Source: a virus
DNA: 28,912 bases
Virus record (IMG/VR): IMGVR_UViG_3300045922_000191
Coordinates: 1 to 28,912 of that record
Strand: one strand, 5' to 3'
The position numbers and the translations under genes were made by a program. Each line of letters starts with the position of its first letter. Position 1 is the stretch's first letter. The notes beneath the pieces are model-generated. The model saw only the letters and a list, made by a program, of their open reading frames with translations, was not told the DNA's origin and did no database searches. Positions 14,103 to 23,700 of the stretch are shown here, in pieces.

Positions 14103-14134
14103 GGGGCCGGGTGGGCTGCGGTCAGCCCGGCCCC
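14103..14134 (+). terminator. Strong hairpin after the major capsid gene
   Basis: GGGGCCGGG (14103-14111) pairs perfectly with CCCGGCCCC (14126-14134) over a 14-base loop. An alternative inner stem is GGGCT/AGCCC. No U-run follows, so it may be a partial terminator or an mRNA stabiliser that keeps capsid transcript levels high. Hairpins are common just after phage capsid genes. Confidence 0.65.
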
Positions 14135-14170
14135 ACAAACCGCACCGTCCCGACAGGAGGGCACGACACG

Positions 14171-14500
14171 ATGACGGACCACCAGGACGAACAGGTCAAC
14201 CCGGACCCGGTCACCGTCGAGCAGACCGACGCGATCACCGACGCGCTGCGCCGCGAACGCTACGGTTACGAGTTGCGCGAGGCCGCCGCCAGAAAAAAGC
14301 TCGCCGCCATCAGCAACACCAACCGCGACGACGCCGCCATCAGGAAACTCCGCGTCGACCTCGACATCGAGATCGAACGGGCGGCAGCCCGCCAGGAGCA
14401 GATCGACGCGGCCCTCGCACAGCATGGTGTAAAGGCCACCCCGAGGGGAAACGCCCGCACCGCGCAGCGACTGATGCCGGGCCGGCAGGACAGGAGCTGA
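14171..14500 (+). CDS. Small charged helical protein after the capsid gene, function unknown
   Basis: This 109-residue protein starts at an ATG about ten bases after AGGAGGG. It is highly charged helix throughout (AITDALRRERYGYELREAAA, KLRVDLDIEIERAAARQEQI) with a disordered acidic N terminus and a basic tail. No known motif is visible. Position just after the capsid gene suggests a virion or head-assembly accessory role. That is inference. Confidence 0.6.
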   Translation: MTDHQDEQVNPDPVTVEQTDAITDALRRERYGYELREAAARKKLAAISNTNRDDAAIRKLRVDLDIEIERAAARQEQIDAALAQHGVKATPRGNARTAQRLMPGRQDRS

Positions 14501-14501
14501 A

Positions 14502-14960
14502 ATGGGCAACTTTGTTTTCAACATCGCCAAGGGCCGCGTTGCAGAGCTTTACCATCGCGTTCACAGCAACGACCCGGCGAACTCGGCGATCATCGTTGTG
14601 CCCGTTGACCGTGGCGGCGCGACCGACGCGACGCTCCGTGACCTCGACACCCTCCAGCAGGTGCTCGCGTCGGTGACGGAACGCACCACCGGCGGGTGGA
14701 ACCGCAAAACCCTCACCGACACAGACCTGGCCGCCCTGGCACCGGACGACACAAACGACCGCATGCCCGTGGACCTCCCGGACCTCACGTGGACGTCCGT
14801 CACGTCAGGGACCGTCACCGACCTGATCATCTGTTACGACAACGACACGACATCGGGGACGGACGCGAACATCATCCCGCTCACGTGCCACACGTTCGCC
14901 ATCACCCCGGACGGGTCGGACGTGGTGGCGGTGATCAACGACTTCTACCGTGCGAGCTGA
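14502..14960 (+). CDS. Conserved phage head-region protein, possible decoration or fibre base
   Basis: This 152-residue protein belongs to a recognisable type found in actinobacteriophages between capsid and connector genes. It opens with FVFNIAKGRVAELYHRV and NDPANSAIIVVPVDRGGATD, and later has LAALAPDDTNDRMPVDLPDL, WTSVTSGTVTDLIICYDNDT and an HTFAITPDGSDVV strand. The fold looks beta-rich after a helical start. ATG 14502 follows AGGAG with good spacing. It is probably a virion surface protein, but the family has no firm function that I know of. Confidence 0.6.
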   Translation: MGNFVFNIAKGRVAELYHRVHSNDPANSAIIVVPVDRGGATDATLRDLDTLQQVLASVTERTTGGWNRKTLTDTDLAALAPDDTNDRMPVDLPDLTWTSVTSGTVTDLIICYDNDTTSGTDANIIPLTCHTFAITPDGSDVVAVINDFYRAS

Positions 14961-14965
14961 CCGCA

Positions 14966-15283
14966 ATGGGTCTTTACGAACGGCTGATCGGACTGGATGG
15001 GAGCACCAAGCTCCCTCTGCACGCATTTCAGGCTGTCATGGCCGAGTTCGGGCGGGGCCGTCTCACCGGTGCGCAGGCTCAGAATGTCATCAACGCGATT
15101 TCCGGTGAGCCATTGTCGCCGGACGAGATCGCCGAGACGCAGACGCTGATCGCCACCGTCACCGGGACGGCAATGGCCAAGCTAGCGCGGGTCGTGGAGA
15201 TCGACCATGTGCTTTTGCTCGCCGAGCACCGGGCACCAGGCTACGCGACGCCACAGGAGCTCAGAACCAGGCTTGGCGTGTGA
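14966..15283 (+). CDS. Small conserved helical protein paired with the head-fibre gene
   Basis: This 105-residue protein is mostly helical: KLPLHAFQAVMAEFGRGRLT, GAQAQNVINAISGEPLSPDE, then ARVVEIDHVLLLAEHRAPGY and an ending in RTRLGV. This type is common next to fibre-like genes in actinobacteriophages. The GRLTGAQAQNVIN phrase resembles EF-hand-free helical repeats rather than an enzyme. ATG 14966 lies just after the previous stop. Likely structural; no direct proof. Confidence 0.55.
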   Translation: MGLYERLIGLDGSTKLPLHAFQAVMAEFGRGRLTGAQAQNVINAISGEPLSPDEIAETQTLIATVTGTAMAKLARVVEIDHVLLLAEHRAPGYATPQELRTRLGV

Positions 15284-15304
15284 CGAGCTTGGTGGGCCGT
15301 TAGT

Positions 15305-16738
15305 TTGAGCGTTGACGTCAAAAAGGGCGTTTTCGTCTGCAACACCAGCACCGGCAACCAGTCGGTAACCGGCGTTGGGTTCCAGCCAAAGGCCATCATC
15401 CTGTGGGGCGTCAAACTGACGTCCAACAACACGTTTGAGTCAGGCGACAACGCGTTCTGGTTCGGTGCGGCGACATCAGCCACCGAGCGCTGGTGCATGT
15501 CGGGAGCCGAGGACGATGCGGTCGCAACATCAAACACCGGTCGGCGTCTCAGCACAAACAGGGTCATCACCATTCACGCCTCGGGCACCCCAACAACCGA
15601 CGCTATCGCCGATCTGGTGTCGTTCGACGCGGACGGGTTCACCATCAACTGGTCCGACGCACCATCCGCAGCATGGCAATGCCACTACATGGCCCTGGGC
15701 GGCGACAGCATCACAAACGCGAAGGCGGGAACCGCAGCGACAACTCCTACTCCATCAACTTCGATAACGGGAGTTGGGTTCACGCCTGGCATTGTCATCA
15801 TGGCCGGCGTCAACACAGCCAAAGACACAGATCTGAACACCAAGTCTTTGATGATCGGGGCCGCGTCCGCAGTGTCCAGTCAGGCCGTGGTGGCCATGCG
15901 CAGCAGAGACGCGGTGACTACCACAGACAACATCAGTTACCAAGACAGTAACTTCTGTTTTGCGTTTTTGGCCGCCGGTTCAAACAGTTTCTCTTGGAGG
16001 GGTTCACTAGCGTCGTTCGACGCGAACGGGTTCACAATCAACTGGCAGACGTACGGCGGGACGGCCACCGACTTTTGCTACCTCGCGCTAAAGGGCGGAC
16101 AATACGCGGTCCTGACAGACACGCAGCGAACATCCACCACAGGCACGAAGTCAACGACAAATGTCGGTTACAAGCCTCGTGGCGCACTGTTCGCATCATG
16201 GGGGCGCACAGCTAGCAATTCGATTGACAACACCCAGGCGCGGCTAACCGTCTCCGCGTCCGACGGGAACGACCAGGGCGGGTTCTGGTGGCAATCGGCC
16301 GACAATGTCACCACAACCGATCTCGATCAAAAGTCGTTCACGGACAAGGCGTTGCTGCTCGCAACACAACCGTCAACGACTGACGCTGAGGCGGACCTGG
16401 CGTCGTTCGACGCTGACGGGTTCACGCTGAACTGGACGACAGTCGCGGATTCGACGGCGCGGCAATTCATCGCTGTGCTGTTTGGTCACTCCCCGATCAC
16501 TCCGGCGACACAAGATGACACTTCAGTCGCTTTCCAGCGTCTAAAGACGCGGGTTGTGTCGCCCGTCGCCGACGCTCAGACAACGCTCACACTGGGGAGC
16601 ATCCACCAACGGGCGGTCACCACCGCGACCGGAACCGACACCGCCAGGATCATCAAAGTCGAGGCCAAAATCGTCACCAGGGCATTCGACCATCCCGCAC
16701 CGGTCGCATCATCATTCGACGCGCGGACACCAGACTGA
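15305..16738 (+). CDS. Three-repeat fibre-like protein, probable head fibre
   Basis: This 477-residue protein contains three homologous units of about 130 residues. Each opens with a VGF-x-P or VGY-x-P strand and ends with SFDADGFTINW or a close variant followed by a Y-x-A-L-x-G-like strand. The three FDADGFT-type motifs start near residues 105, 236 and 366. Each unit looks like an all-beta domain. A short unrelated tail follows. The gene lies between the capsid and the connector genes, so a head fibre or decoration is more likely than a tail fibre. The only upstream start is TTG 15305, with a weak ribosome site. Parts are clearly less GC-rich than neighbours, which suggests recent exchange. 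Confidence 0.6.
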   Translation: MSVDVKKGVFVCNTSTGNQSVTGVGFQPKAIILWGVKLTSNNTFESGDNAFWFGAATSATERWCMSGAEDDAVATSNTGRRLSTNRVITIHASGTPTTDAIADLVSFDADGFTINWSDAPSAAWQCHYMALGGDSITNAKAGTAATTPTPSTSITGVGFTPGIVIMAGVNTAKDTDLNTKSLMIGAASAVSSQAVVAMRSRDAVTTTDNISYQDSNFCFAFLAAGSNSFSWRGSLASFDANGFTINWQTYGGTATDFCYLALKGGQYAVLTDTQRTSTTGTKSTTNVGYKPRGALFASWGRTASNSIDNTQARLTVSASDGNDQGGFWWQSADNVTTTDLDQKSFTDKALLLATQPSTTDAEADLASFDADGFTLNWTTVADSTARQFIAVLFGHSPITPATQDDTSVAFQRLKTRVVSPVADAQTTLTLGSIHQRAVTTATGTDTARIIKVEAKIVTRAFDHPAPVASSFDARTPD

Positions 16739-16747
16739 GGTCGTTTG

Positions 16748-17665
16748 ATGGCCCCCATCCGCATCTTCGCCGGGAACCTTTCCCCGTCAATCACCGACAC
16801 CATCAAGATCGCCGGCACCGCGTTCAACCTGACCGGTTCAACCGTCAAGTTCCGGATGCGGGCAGCCGGCGCCTACACGTTGAAGGTCGATTCGGCCGCG
16901 ACCATCGTCAACGCAGCGGCCGGCACCGTCCGTTACGACTGGGCCGCAGCCGACGTCGACACCCCCGGTGATTATCTCGCCTGGTGGCATGTCACCCTCC
17001 CCTCAACCAAAACGCAGGACACCCCGGAGTTCCAGGTTGAGATCGCCAGTCACAGTGCGGCGTCCGGTGACCTCACCACAATCACCGCGGTCAGGCAGTT
17101 CATGCAGACACCATCCGGGGACACCGGTTCGGACGAAGTCGCCGCCGCGCTCATCACCAGGGCGTCACAGCTCATCATGCGGTGGATCGACCGGCGCGTC
17201 GCCCCGCTCGACACCAGCGACACCGTCCGGCTCATCCCGGTCGCCGGCGCCGCCCGCACGCGCGACCTGTGGGTCGGTGACCTGTCGGCGGCACCGACAA
17301 CCATCAGGCTGCTCGACAGTGACGCCCAGACTGAGGTCACGACCGTCGCGTCAACGGAACGGCTGCTGCTGCCCCTCGACAGGTCATCCACCGACCCGAT
17401 CGAGGCGATCCGCCTCCTTCCGGCGGTCGGCGGTCTCAGCCCGCGCTGGTATGCTGAGGTCACCGGGAAATGGGGTTGGCCCGTTGTCCCCGCCGACATT
17501 GAGCACGCGTGCATCATCACTGTTGTCACATGGTTGCGGCGCGGCGTGCAGGCGCTCACCGCGCCGGCGATGGAGGGAGTCACGCCAACGGAGGACCGCC
17601 CATCAGGCCTGCCAGTCGAGGCGGAAACGGTGCTCCGCCGTTACCGCACCGTGGGTGTCGCGTGA
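16748..17665 (+). CDS. Head-tail connector fused to an N-terminal Ig/BppU-like domain
   Basis: This 305-residue protein has two parts. Residues 1-100 form a small beta domain of the BppU N-terminal type (NLSPSITDTIKIAGTAFNLT, then VRYDWAAADVDTPGDYLAWW and a QDTPEFQVEI strand). From about 108 on it is a head-tail connector of the gp6/gp15 group: TTITAVRQFMQTPSGDTGS, AALITRASQLIMRWIDRRVA, and late ADIEHACIITVVTWLRRG. There is no in-frame start at the boundary, so the fusion looks real. In other phages these are usually separate genes. ATG 16748 follows GAGG by several bases; TTG 16745 is an alternative. Confidence 0.7.
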   Translation: MAPIRIFAGNLSPSITDTIKIAGTAFNLTGSTVKFRMRAAGAYTLKVDSAATIVNAAAGTVRYDWAAADVDTPGDYLAWWHVTLPSTKTQDTPEFQVEIASHSAASGDLTTITAVRQFMQTPSGDTGSDEVAAALITRASQLIMRWIDRRVAPLDTSDTVRLIPVAGAARTRDLWVGDLSAAPTTIRLLDSDAQTEVTTVASTERLLLPLDRSSTDPIEAIRLLPAVGGLSPRWYAEVTGKWGWPVVPADIEHACIITVVTWLRRGVQALTAPAMEGVTPTEDRPSGLPVEAETVLRRYRTVGVA

Positions 17666-18141
17666 TCCGCACCCGCGTCGTCGTCCGGGATGAGGCGCTG
17701 CGCGCCGCCATGGCGGAAACCCGCGCACAGCTGGATGAGGATGTGCGGTCCGCGCTCATCGGTGTCGCCGAGGACGTGGTGCTCCCCGTCACCAGGACGC
17801 TTGCGCCGCGGCGGTCCGGTGAGCTGGTGTCGTCACTCGTCGCCCGCGCCACGCAACGCGGCGCGTACATCACCAGCTCAATCCGGGGCAAGCGGGGCCG
17901 ACGTGTCGGACTTCTGGAGTTCGGCGGCACTGTCAAGAAACCGATCGTTCCGCGGCGCGCACGCGCCCTCACCCCCGCCCCCGGCGTGTTCGTCGCGCGG
18001 ATCACGACGCACCGCACATACCCGGCACAGATGTTCATGCAACGGTCCGTGGCGGTTCAGCAGTCACGCATCCGCGCCGCGATCGGTGACGCACTCACCG
18101 AAGCAGTGAACCGGCACATGCGACGCCACGGGGTGGGGTGA
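17662..18141 (+). CDS. HK97 gp10-like tail completion protein
   Basis: This 159-residue protein follows the connector with a four-base GTGA overlap. It has the helical start QLDEDVRSALIGVAEDVVLP, then LAPRRSGELVSSLVAR, which is the typical P-x-R-x-G-x-L-x-x-S region of gp10-like proteins, a GLLEFGGTVKKPIVPRR strand and a TYPAQMFMQRSV ending. Family members join head and tail. Position between connector and terminator genes supports this. Confidence 0.75.
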   Translation: MIRTRVVVRDEALRAAMAETRAQLDEDVRSALIGVAEDVVLPVTRTLAPRRSGELVSSLVARATQRGAYITSSIRGKRGRRVGLLEFGGTVKKPIVPRRARALTPAPGVFVARITTHRTYPAQMFMQRSVAVQQSRIRAAIGDALTEAVNRHMRRHGVG

Positions 18142-18590
18142 TGGGCGTCCCGTCACTCACCGGCATCGCGGACGCCGCCGCTGATGTTGTCACCGCCAAG
18201 GCGATCACCCTGGACGGCAACGCGTGCAAGGTGTACGCGACCGAGCCGCGCGCGCTGGACACACTCCCGGCCGTCGCAATCAGGTTCTCCGGGTTCGACC
18301 GTCGCAACCTGGATGAGGCGGACCATCAGCTCGGCACCGAAGCATGGGACCTCACCTATGTGGTGACCGTCGAGGTTCCCCTCACCGACGCTGACGCCGG
18401 GCAGCGCAACGCGCAAACAGTGCTCGCCCAGGTCGTCGACGCGTTCGACGGGTCACCGACCCTCGGCCGCAGCGACGTTGAGGACGCCGTCCTGGTCTCC
18501 GGCGAGCAGGTTTTCGTGACCGACCAGGCGGCGAACCAGCAGCGCGTGCGCCTCGAGTGCCGCCTGATGGTCCGTGCACTGTCCACATGA
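18141..18590 (+). CDS. Tail terminator protein
   Basis: This 149-residue protein sits at the usual tail terminator position between the gp10-like and major tail genes. It has the alternating fold expected: DAAADVVTAKAITLDGNACK, LPAVAIRFSGFDRR, a WDLTYVVTVEVPL strand, AQTVLAQVVDAFDGSPTLG helix and the last strand QQRVRLECRLMVRAL. It would cap the growing tail tube and bind the connector. ATG 18141 overlaps the preceding stop; GTG 18138 is in frame too. Confidence 0.7.
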   Translation: MGVPSLTGIADAAADVVTAKAITLDGNACKVYATEPRALDTLPAVAIRFSGFDRRNLDEADHQLGTEAWDLTYVVTVEVPLTDADAGQRNAQTVLAQVVDAFDGSPTLGRSDVEDAVLVSGEQVFVTDQAANQQRVRLECRLMVRALST

Positions 18591-18607
18591 CCAGGAGGCC
18601 GCATCAC

Positions 18608-18991
18608 ATGGCAACACGCAAGACAGCCGAGGCGCACGGCCTCCGGCTCACCCTCCCCGGCGCCACATCCGAGGCACACAACATCCCGGGTGTCCCCGGG
18701 TGGTTCTGGACGCACCAGCCGACCCCCGTCGGCGGGCCATGCGACGCGATCACCCTTGAGGACGCCCGCAAATATGACTCGGACCCCGGGATGCACCTGC
18801 AGCTGGTGGAGTTGACCGTCGCCGAGCACGCCGCCGCCCGCGACCACCTCGACCGGTTCGTCCGGGCCGTCGCCGGTGACCTACGCGCCGTCGCCGCCAC
18901 CGCCATGGGTGACGAGCGTGAACGCGTCGCAGAGCAGCTCGACTCCACGCGCAACGCGGTCACCGCTGACGTCAACAGTGAGGAGGAGTAA
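18608..18991 (+). CDS. Small protein before the major tail gene, function unknown
   Basis: This 127-residue protein starts at an ATG nine bases after GGAGG. The N-terminal part looks beta-rich (GVPGWFWTHQPTPVGGPCDA, DARKYDSDPGMHLQLVELT). The C-terminal half is a charged helix ending in SEEE. I do not recognise a family. It lies in a head-tail joining region and may be structural. Confidence 0.55.
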   Translation: MATRKTAEAHGLRLTLPGATSEAHNIPGVPGWFWTHQPTPVGGPCDAITLEDARKYDSDPGMHLQLVELTVAEHAAARDHLDRFVRAVAGDLRAVAATAMGDERERVAEQLDSTRNAVTADVNSEEE

Positions 18992-20014
18992 ATGGCGACC
19001 GGCTACGTGCAAATCAGGACTGAGGCAACCCCCGGTTCCGAGTCGAACACACCCACCTACGGGACGAAGGTGCTGTACGCGCCGGCCGTGCAGGTGCAGG
19101 CGAACAGCAACCCGATGCACCTCGACCGTGACGACGAAATCCGCAACCTGGATGAGCCGATATCGCGCCTGCCTGAGAAGTACGCGCCGGACTGGTCACT
19201 GGAGTCCCGGATGTACCCCGACACCGTCGGGATGCTGCTCACCATGATGCTCGGCGCTCCGACCACCACCGCCGGCAACAACACCATCACGGACCCGGAC
19301 AACGTCACAATCCCAACCGGTGCGCACCGGCACGTGTGGACCGCCCCGTTCATCACTGGTTCCACCCCGAAAACCGCTGATTTGCGCATCGCATACAAGG
19401 ACCAGTCGTTTTTTGAGCAGCTGAAAGGCGCCGCAACTCAGCAGATGCAGGTGACGACCCCCGCGGAGGGCGGGGCGCGTGTTCAGGTGTCAGGCCCCGC
19501 CCTGTATCTGGCGCGCATCAACGACCCCAACCTCACGCCCGCATACGAGGCGCTCACCATTCTCCCGTTCCTTCGCAGCCACATGAACATCACGTGGCTG
19601 TCCGGTGGCGCAGCGATCGAGGACTTCAACCTCAACATCGCGAACCCCGTCACCGCACAACACACGCCCGGTGCCGGGTCGAGGTTCCCGGACCTCATGG
19701 AGAAGGCCGAGACGCCAGTGACGTTCACCGGTAGCATCCCGAAGCGCTCCATCAACGCCACCGACTTCGACGCGCTCATCAACGCAACCGGGTTCGCCGC
19801 CACGATCCGGTTCATCTCCACGACGAACATCGTGGGAAGCTACCCGTACAAGTTGTTCTTCGAGTTCACCAACTGCCAGTACGTTAGCGGCGGGCCGAAC
19901 GCCCTGGAGAACAAGCGCAGGATCGGGTCGTCGTTCGAATGGCGGGCGTCGAGCACCGGCAGCTCCGGGCACGCGAAGATCACCCTCGTCAACGCGACCA
20001 CCAGCTACACGTGA
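18992..20014 (+). CDS. Major tail tube protein
   Basis: This 340-residue protein is preceded by AGGAGG at ideal spacing, fitting high expression. It is beta-rich with the arrangement of large tube proteins: ATGYVQIRTEATPGSE, VLYAPAVQVQANSNPMHLDR, WSLESRMYPDTVGMLLTMML, later FNLNIANPVTAQ, PVTFTGSIPKRSINATDFDA and the closing FFEFTNCQYVSGGPNALENK. Its position before the chaperone and tape measure genes is diagnostic. It stacks in hexamers to form the tail tube. Confidence 0.8.
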   Translation: MATGYVQIRTEATPGSESNTPTYGTKVLYAPAVQVQANSNPMHLDRDDEIRNLDEPISRLPEKYAPDWSLESRMYPDTVGMLLTMMLGAPTTTAGNNTITDPDNVTIPTGAHRHVWTAPFITGSTPKTADLRIAYKDQSFFEQLKGAATQQMQVTTPAEGGARVQVSGPALYLARINDPNLTPAYEALTILPFLRSHMNITWLSGGAAIEDFNLNIANPVTAQHTPGAGSRFPDLMEKAETPVTFTGSIPKRSINATDFDALINATGFAATIRFISTTNIVGSYPYKLFFEFTNCQYVSGGPNALENKRRIGSSFEWRASSTGSSGHAKITLVNATTSYT

Positions 20015-20520
20015 GTTGGGTCGCCAACGAGCAGGAGCACACGTTCAAGTCGGGCCGGACGTTCACCGTCCGGCGCGGCCTGTCCATGTCCTGGCTCATG
20101 TCCCAGGCGATCGCCCGCGGCGACGACGAGGTCGCCGGCATCCTCGGGATGCTCATCGAATCCGGCGGCCAACTGGATGACGGAACCGTCGACCTCACCG
20201 ACCCAATCGCGGCCCGCGCGGTCCTGCTGTTGCAGCGCGACATCGTGGAGGCGATGTTCATCAAGCCGCGGGTTGTCTACGACCAGGACCAGGTCCCGGA
20301 TGGGATGGAACCTGACCCCGTCACGGGTGTCCCCCCGGTTGTGTGCGCAGCCGACCTGCACGACTCGGAGCTCACCGAGGTCCTCACGATGGCGTTCGAG
20401 GGGGTCGCTGACGCGACCAGGTTTCCGGGACTCAGAACTGGCGGAACCGGTGGCACGGGTGGCGAGGGCGTGGGGGTCAAGCCCAAGCGCACTCCTCGGG
20501 CTTCCAGTGGCAAGCGTTAG
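20011..20520 (+). CDS. Tail assembly chaperone, upstream frame
   Basis: This 169-residue protein starts at a GTG overlapping the major tail stop by four bases. It has a beta start (EHTFKSGRTFTVRRGLSM), helical body (WLMSQAIARGDDEVAGILGM, LTEVLTMAFEGVADATRFPG) and Gly-rich basic tail, as typical for the first of two chaperone frames before the tape measure gene. It would coat the tape measure protein and recruit tube subunits. The following frame is offset by +1 (or -2). Confidence 0.7.
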   Translation: MSWVANEQEHTFKSGRTFTVRRGLSMSWLMSQAIARGDDEVAGILGMLIESGGQLDDGTVDLTDPIAARAVLLLQRDIVEAMFIKPRVVYDQDQVPDGMEPDPVTGVPPVVCAADLHDSELTEVLTMAFEGVADATRFPGLRTGGTGGTGGEGVGVKPKRTPRASSGKR

Positions 20521-20701
20521 CGCGTTCATTGTCGACCGCGACCTGGCGGAGCTGCTCGCTGAGGCAGACGCCGCCGAACAGCAGCATTATGCTGATGGTG
20601 CGGTGACGTCACCCGGGGGATCATGGGGTGGCAGCGTGAGTGGCAGCCCGCCACCCGACCCGAACCTCCCGTGGGCCCCGGGGCACGGGCCGGGGGACTG
20701 A
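20507..20701 (+). CDS. Second tail chaperone-like ORF
   Basis: This 64-residue frame can start at GTG 20507, overlapping the previous gene by 14 bases. It reads SAFIVDRDLAELLAEADAAE followed by a Gly/Pro-rich tail. In phages a second chaperone is commonly made by ribosomal frameshift from the first. Here the needed shift would be +1 or -2, and the usual -1 frame is not coding-like, so independent initiation is equally possible. Its stop overlaps nothing and lies two bases before the tape measure start. Confidence 0.5.
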   Translation: MASVSAFIVDRDLAELLAEADAAEQQHYADGAVTSPGGSWGGSVSGSPPPDPNLPWAPGHGPGD

Positions 20702-20702
20702 A

Positions 20703-23700
20703 ATGGCGCGCGGACGCAACCCACGGATCTACATCGAGGGTGACGCCGATGGCGTGAAGCGCGCGTCACGTGAAGCGGAGACCGCCGTCTCCCGTCTCAG
20801 TCACGCGGGGACGCGCGCGTTCGGGGGGATGCGCGCCGCGGCGCTCGCCGCCGGCGTCGCGTTCACCGCCCTCACCGCGGGTGTCGCCAAGTTCGGTGTG
20901 AGCGCCGTCAAAGCCGCCCAGGAAGCGGAGGCGTCCAACGCGAAGGTCCGGCGGATGGTCGACACCGCCGGCGTGGCGTGGGACAAGTACGGCGAGAAAA
21001 TCGACAAGGCGATCCAGGCGCAGTCCCGCCGCTTCAAGATGGACGATGAGGCGCTCGCCGAGTCGTTCGGGAACATGCTCCGCACGACGGGGGACGTGAA
21101 CAAGGCCCTGGCGCTCAACGTGACCGCCGTCGATATTGCGCGTGCCAAGAACATTCAACTCGCGGATGCGCAGTCGATGCTCGCCCGCGTCTACAACGGG
21201 TCGTTCCTGAGTCTCCGCAAACTGGGGATCCAGTTCGAGCCGGTCACGAAAGCCCAGGACAAACTCAAGGAGTCCGGGCGTGCCTACACCGAGCAGCAAC
21301 TGGAGCAGGCGAAAGCCGCGGACAAGGTCGCGTCACGTGAGGCGGCGCTCGCCGCCATCAGGCAGAGGTTCGCGGGCCAAGGGGACGCGTACGCGCAGAC
21401 GACGAAAGGAAAAATCGAGGGTTTCCAGGTCGCGTGGGAGAACCTCCAGGAGACGATCGGCGCCCGCCTGCTGCCCGCCGTCGGCGACGCGTTCGACGCG
21501 ATGGCCGGGGGCATCAAAACCGTCACGGACGAGTGGCCGAAGATCGAACGGGCGATCGCACCGGTCATCGAAGCGTTCGGTTCGAAACTAGGTGCCGCTG
21601 TCGCCGGGTTCTCCAACGCCGCCCGGCGGGCGTTCCCGGTGGTCGCCGACATCATCGGACAGGTGCGCGCCCCGATCGCCGCGACCGTCGCGAACCTGTC
21701 GAGGCTGTGGGGTGCCCTCGCTGAGGACGGCGCTCGCGCGTTCCGCCGGCTTGCCCCCGTCGTCGGCCCCCTGATGCGGGAAATCCTGAAAACAGTCCAG
21801 TCGGTCATTGCGCTTATCACCGCGGTGTGGGTGCGGTGGGGTGACGAGATCACCACCGTTGTCGTCACTGCCTTGCGTGCGGTGGCCGCGGTGATGCGCC
21901 CCGCATTGCAGGTCATCCGCGGTGTCCTCGTGGCTGTGACCGCCGTCATCGACGGTGATTGGTCAAAGGCGTGGGGCGGCATGACAACCGTTGTGCGCGG
22001 CGCCATCAACTTGGTGCTCGCCATGCTGCGCGCCGTTCCCGCACGGATGGCGGGCGCGGCCGTCGCGATCGGGACGTCGCTCATCAGCAAAATCGGGTCC
22101 GGGTTGCGGCAGCTCCCGGCGACACTCGCCGCGATCATCGGTGCGGCGATCCGGGCGATCCCCGGTCTGATCGCCGACGCCGCCATCAACGCCGGGAAGG
22201 CGCTCGGCCGGCAGTTCGCGGACGGTTTGCGTTCCGTCGCTGGTGGCCTCGCCGGCGCCCTCAACCCGTTCTCGTCAGGTGGCTTCATTGGTGGCCCTGG
22301 CCCGAGGGACGTTGATTCCCGCCTGGTGCTCGCCCGCCCCGACGAGGTGATCCTCACCCCGCAGCAGCAGCGCCTCGTTGAGTCCGGTGTGAGCATCACC
22401 CACGCGCTCGCCATGACCGGCGGGAAGGTTCAGCGGTTCTCCACCGGCGGGTGGGTTGACGCCGCATACCGGTTCGCGCGAGCCCAGGTCGGGAAGGGCT
22501 ACACGCCGGGCGGCACAGGTAGAGGGGAACGGACCGGGCCGAACTTTTGGGACTGTTCGGGGTTCGCCACCTATGTCGCCGCCCAGGTCCCCGGGTTCCG
22601 CGGCACGAAGGGCGGGACTACGTTCAGTGAGTTCCCGATCAGCAAACCCGCCAGGGGTGATGAACCCATCGTTTATGGGTTCCGGTCGTGGGGGCGGTCG
22701 CGGTTCGGCACCGGGTACCAGCACATGGGAATCCGGGTGAAAGGCGTGTGGTTCGACGCGGGTTCCGGTGGTGTGGAGGTTGGTGACTCACGGTGGGATG
22801 TGCTGCGTGTCCCCGCCGGCTTGGAGCGGCTCCGCGGCACGGGTGACCCCGCGAGCGACGTCGACCCGACACCCGCCACCGGGAACCGCACTGTGGCGGA
22901 CCGGCGTGACCTGGCTGCGGACCGGCGTGACCTGGCTGCGGACCGGCGTAACCTGGCTGCGGCCCTGCGCGTCGGCCGGGCGCTTTTGAGGTTCCGGCCG
23001 TCGACGCCCTGGTCAGCGTCTGATGCCATCACCGCCCGCCACCGCGACGATTCGCTCCAGGACAAGCAGGTGGGTGCCGCCGCCGAACAGGCGGCCCGCG
23101 GCGCGGGGATCACGAACCCGGACAAACTCGATGCGATCCGCCAGCAGGCGGTGCGGGCGGCCCGCATCCGTGAGCTGCAGGACGATCGCAGGGACCTCAT
23201 CGCGGAACGCGGCCGCCACAACCGGACGATCACTGGCCTCAAGCGCGCCCGGAAGGCCGCGTTCGCGTCGCTCCGCAAGACCCGTGGTGCCGAGAACCGC
23301 CGCAGGGTCCTGGACCGCATCCGTGACCTGAACAGGCAGTTGCAGGACGCGTGGGATGCGCGAACCGCTGTTGACCGTGAGATCGCCGACGTCGACGCGC
23401 AGCTCGCCGAACTCGGGTGGGATCAGGCACAAACCGCGCAGGAAATTATGAGTCTGCCGGACAACCCCACAGCCGCGGCGGAGACCACCCCCACGGACAC
23501 AGGTGTTGTCAACCAGCCCGCGGAGCTGACGCCGGAGCAACGCGCCCGGATCAACACCGGCATCCTGGCGGAGGAGTTCATCCGGACGGCGTTCGGGCCG
23601 GGGGACATTGGAGTCGGGGGGCGCAACGCGATCACCGCCGCAACCGGTGGCAGGTTCGTGACGATCCGCGTGGACGCGTCGAGTTTCGCGCGCGCGGTCG

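Noticed and set aside
12695-14530. 611-codon open frame on the minus strand
   Set aside because: It mirrors the major capsid gene, is rich in Gly, Val, Asp and Arg as antisense shadows are, and has no domain.
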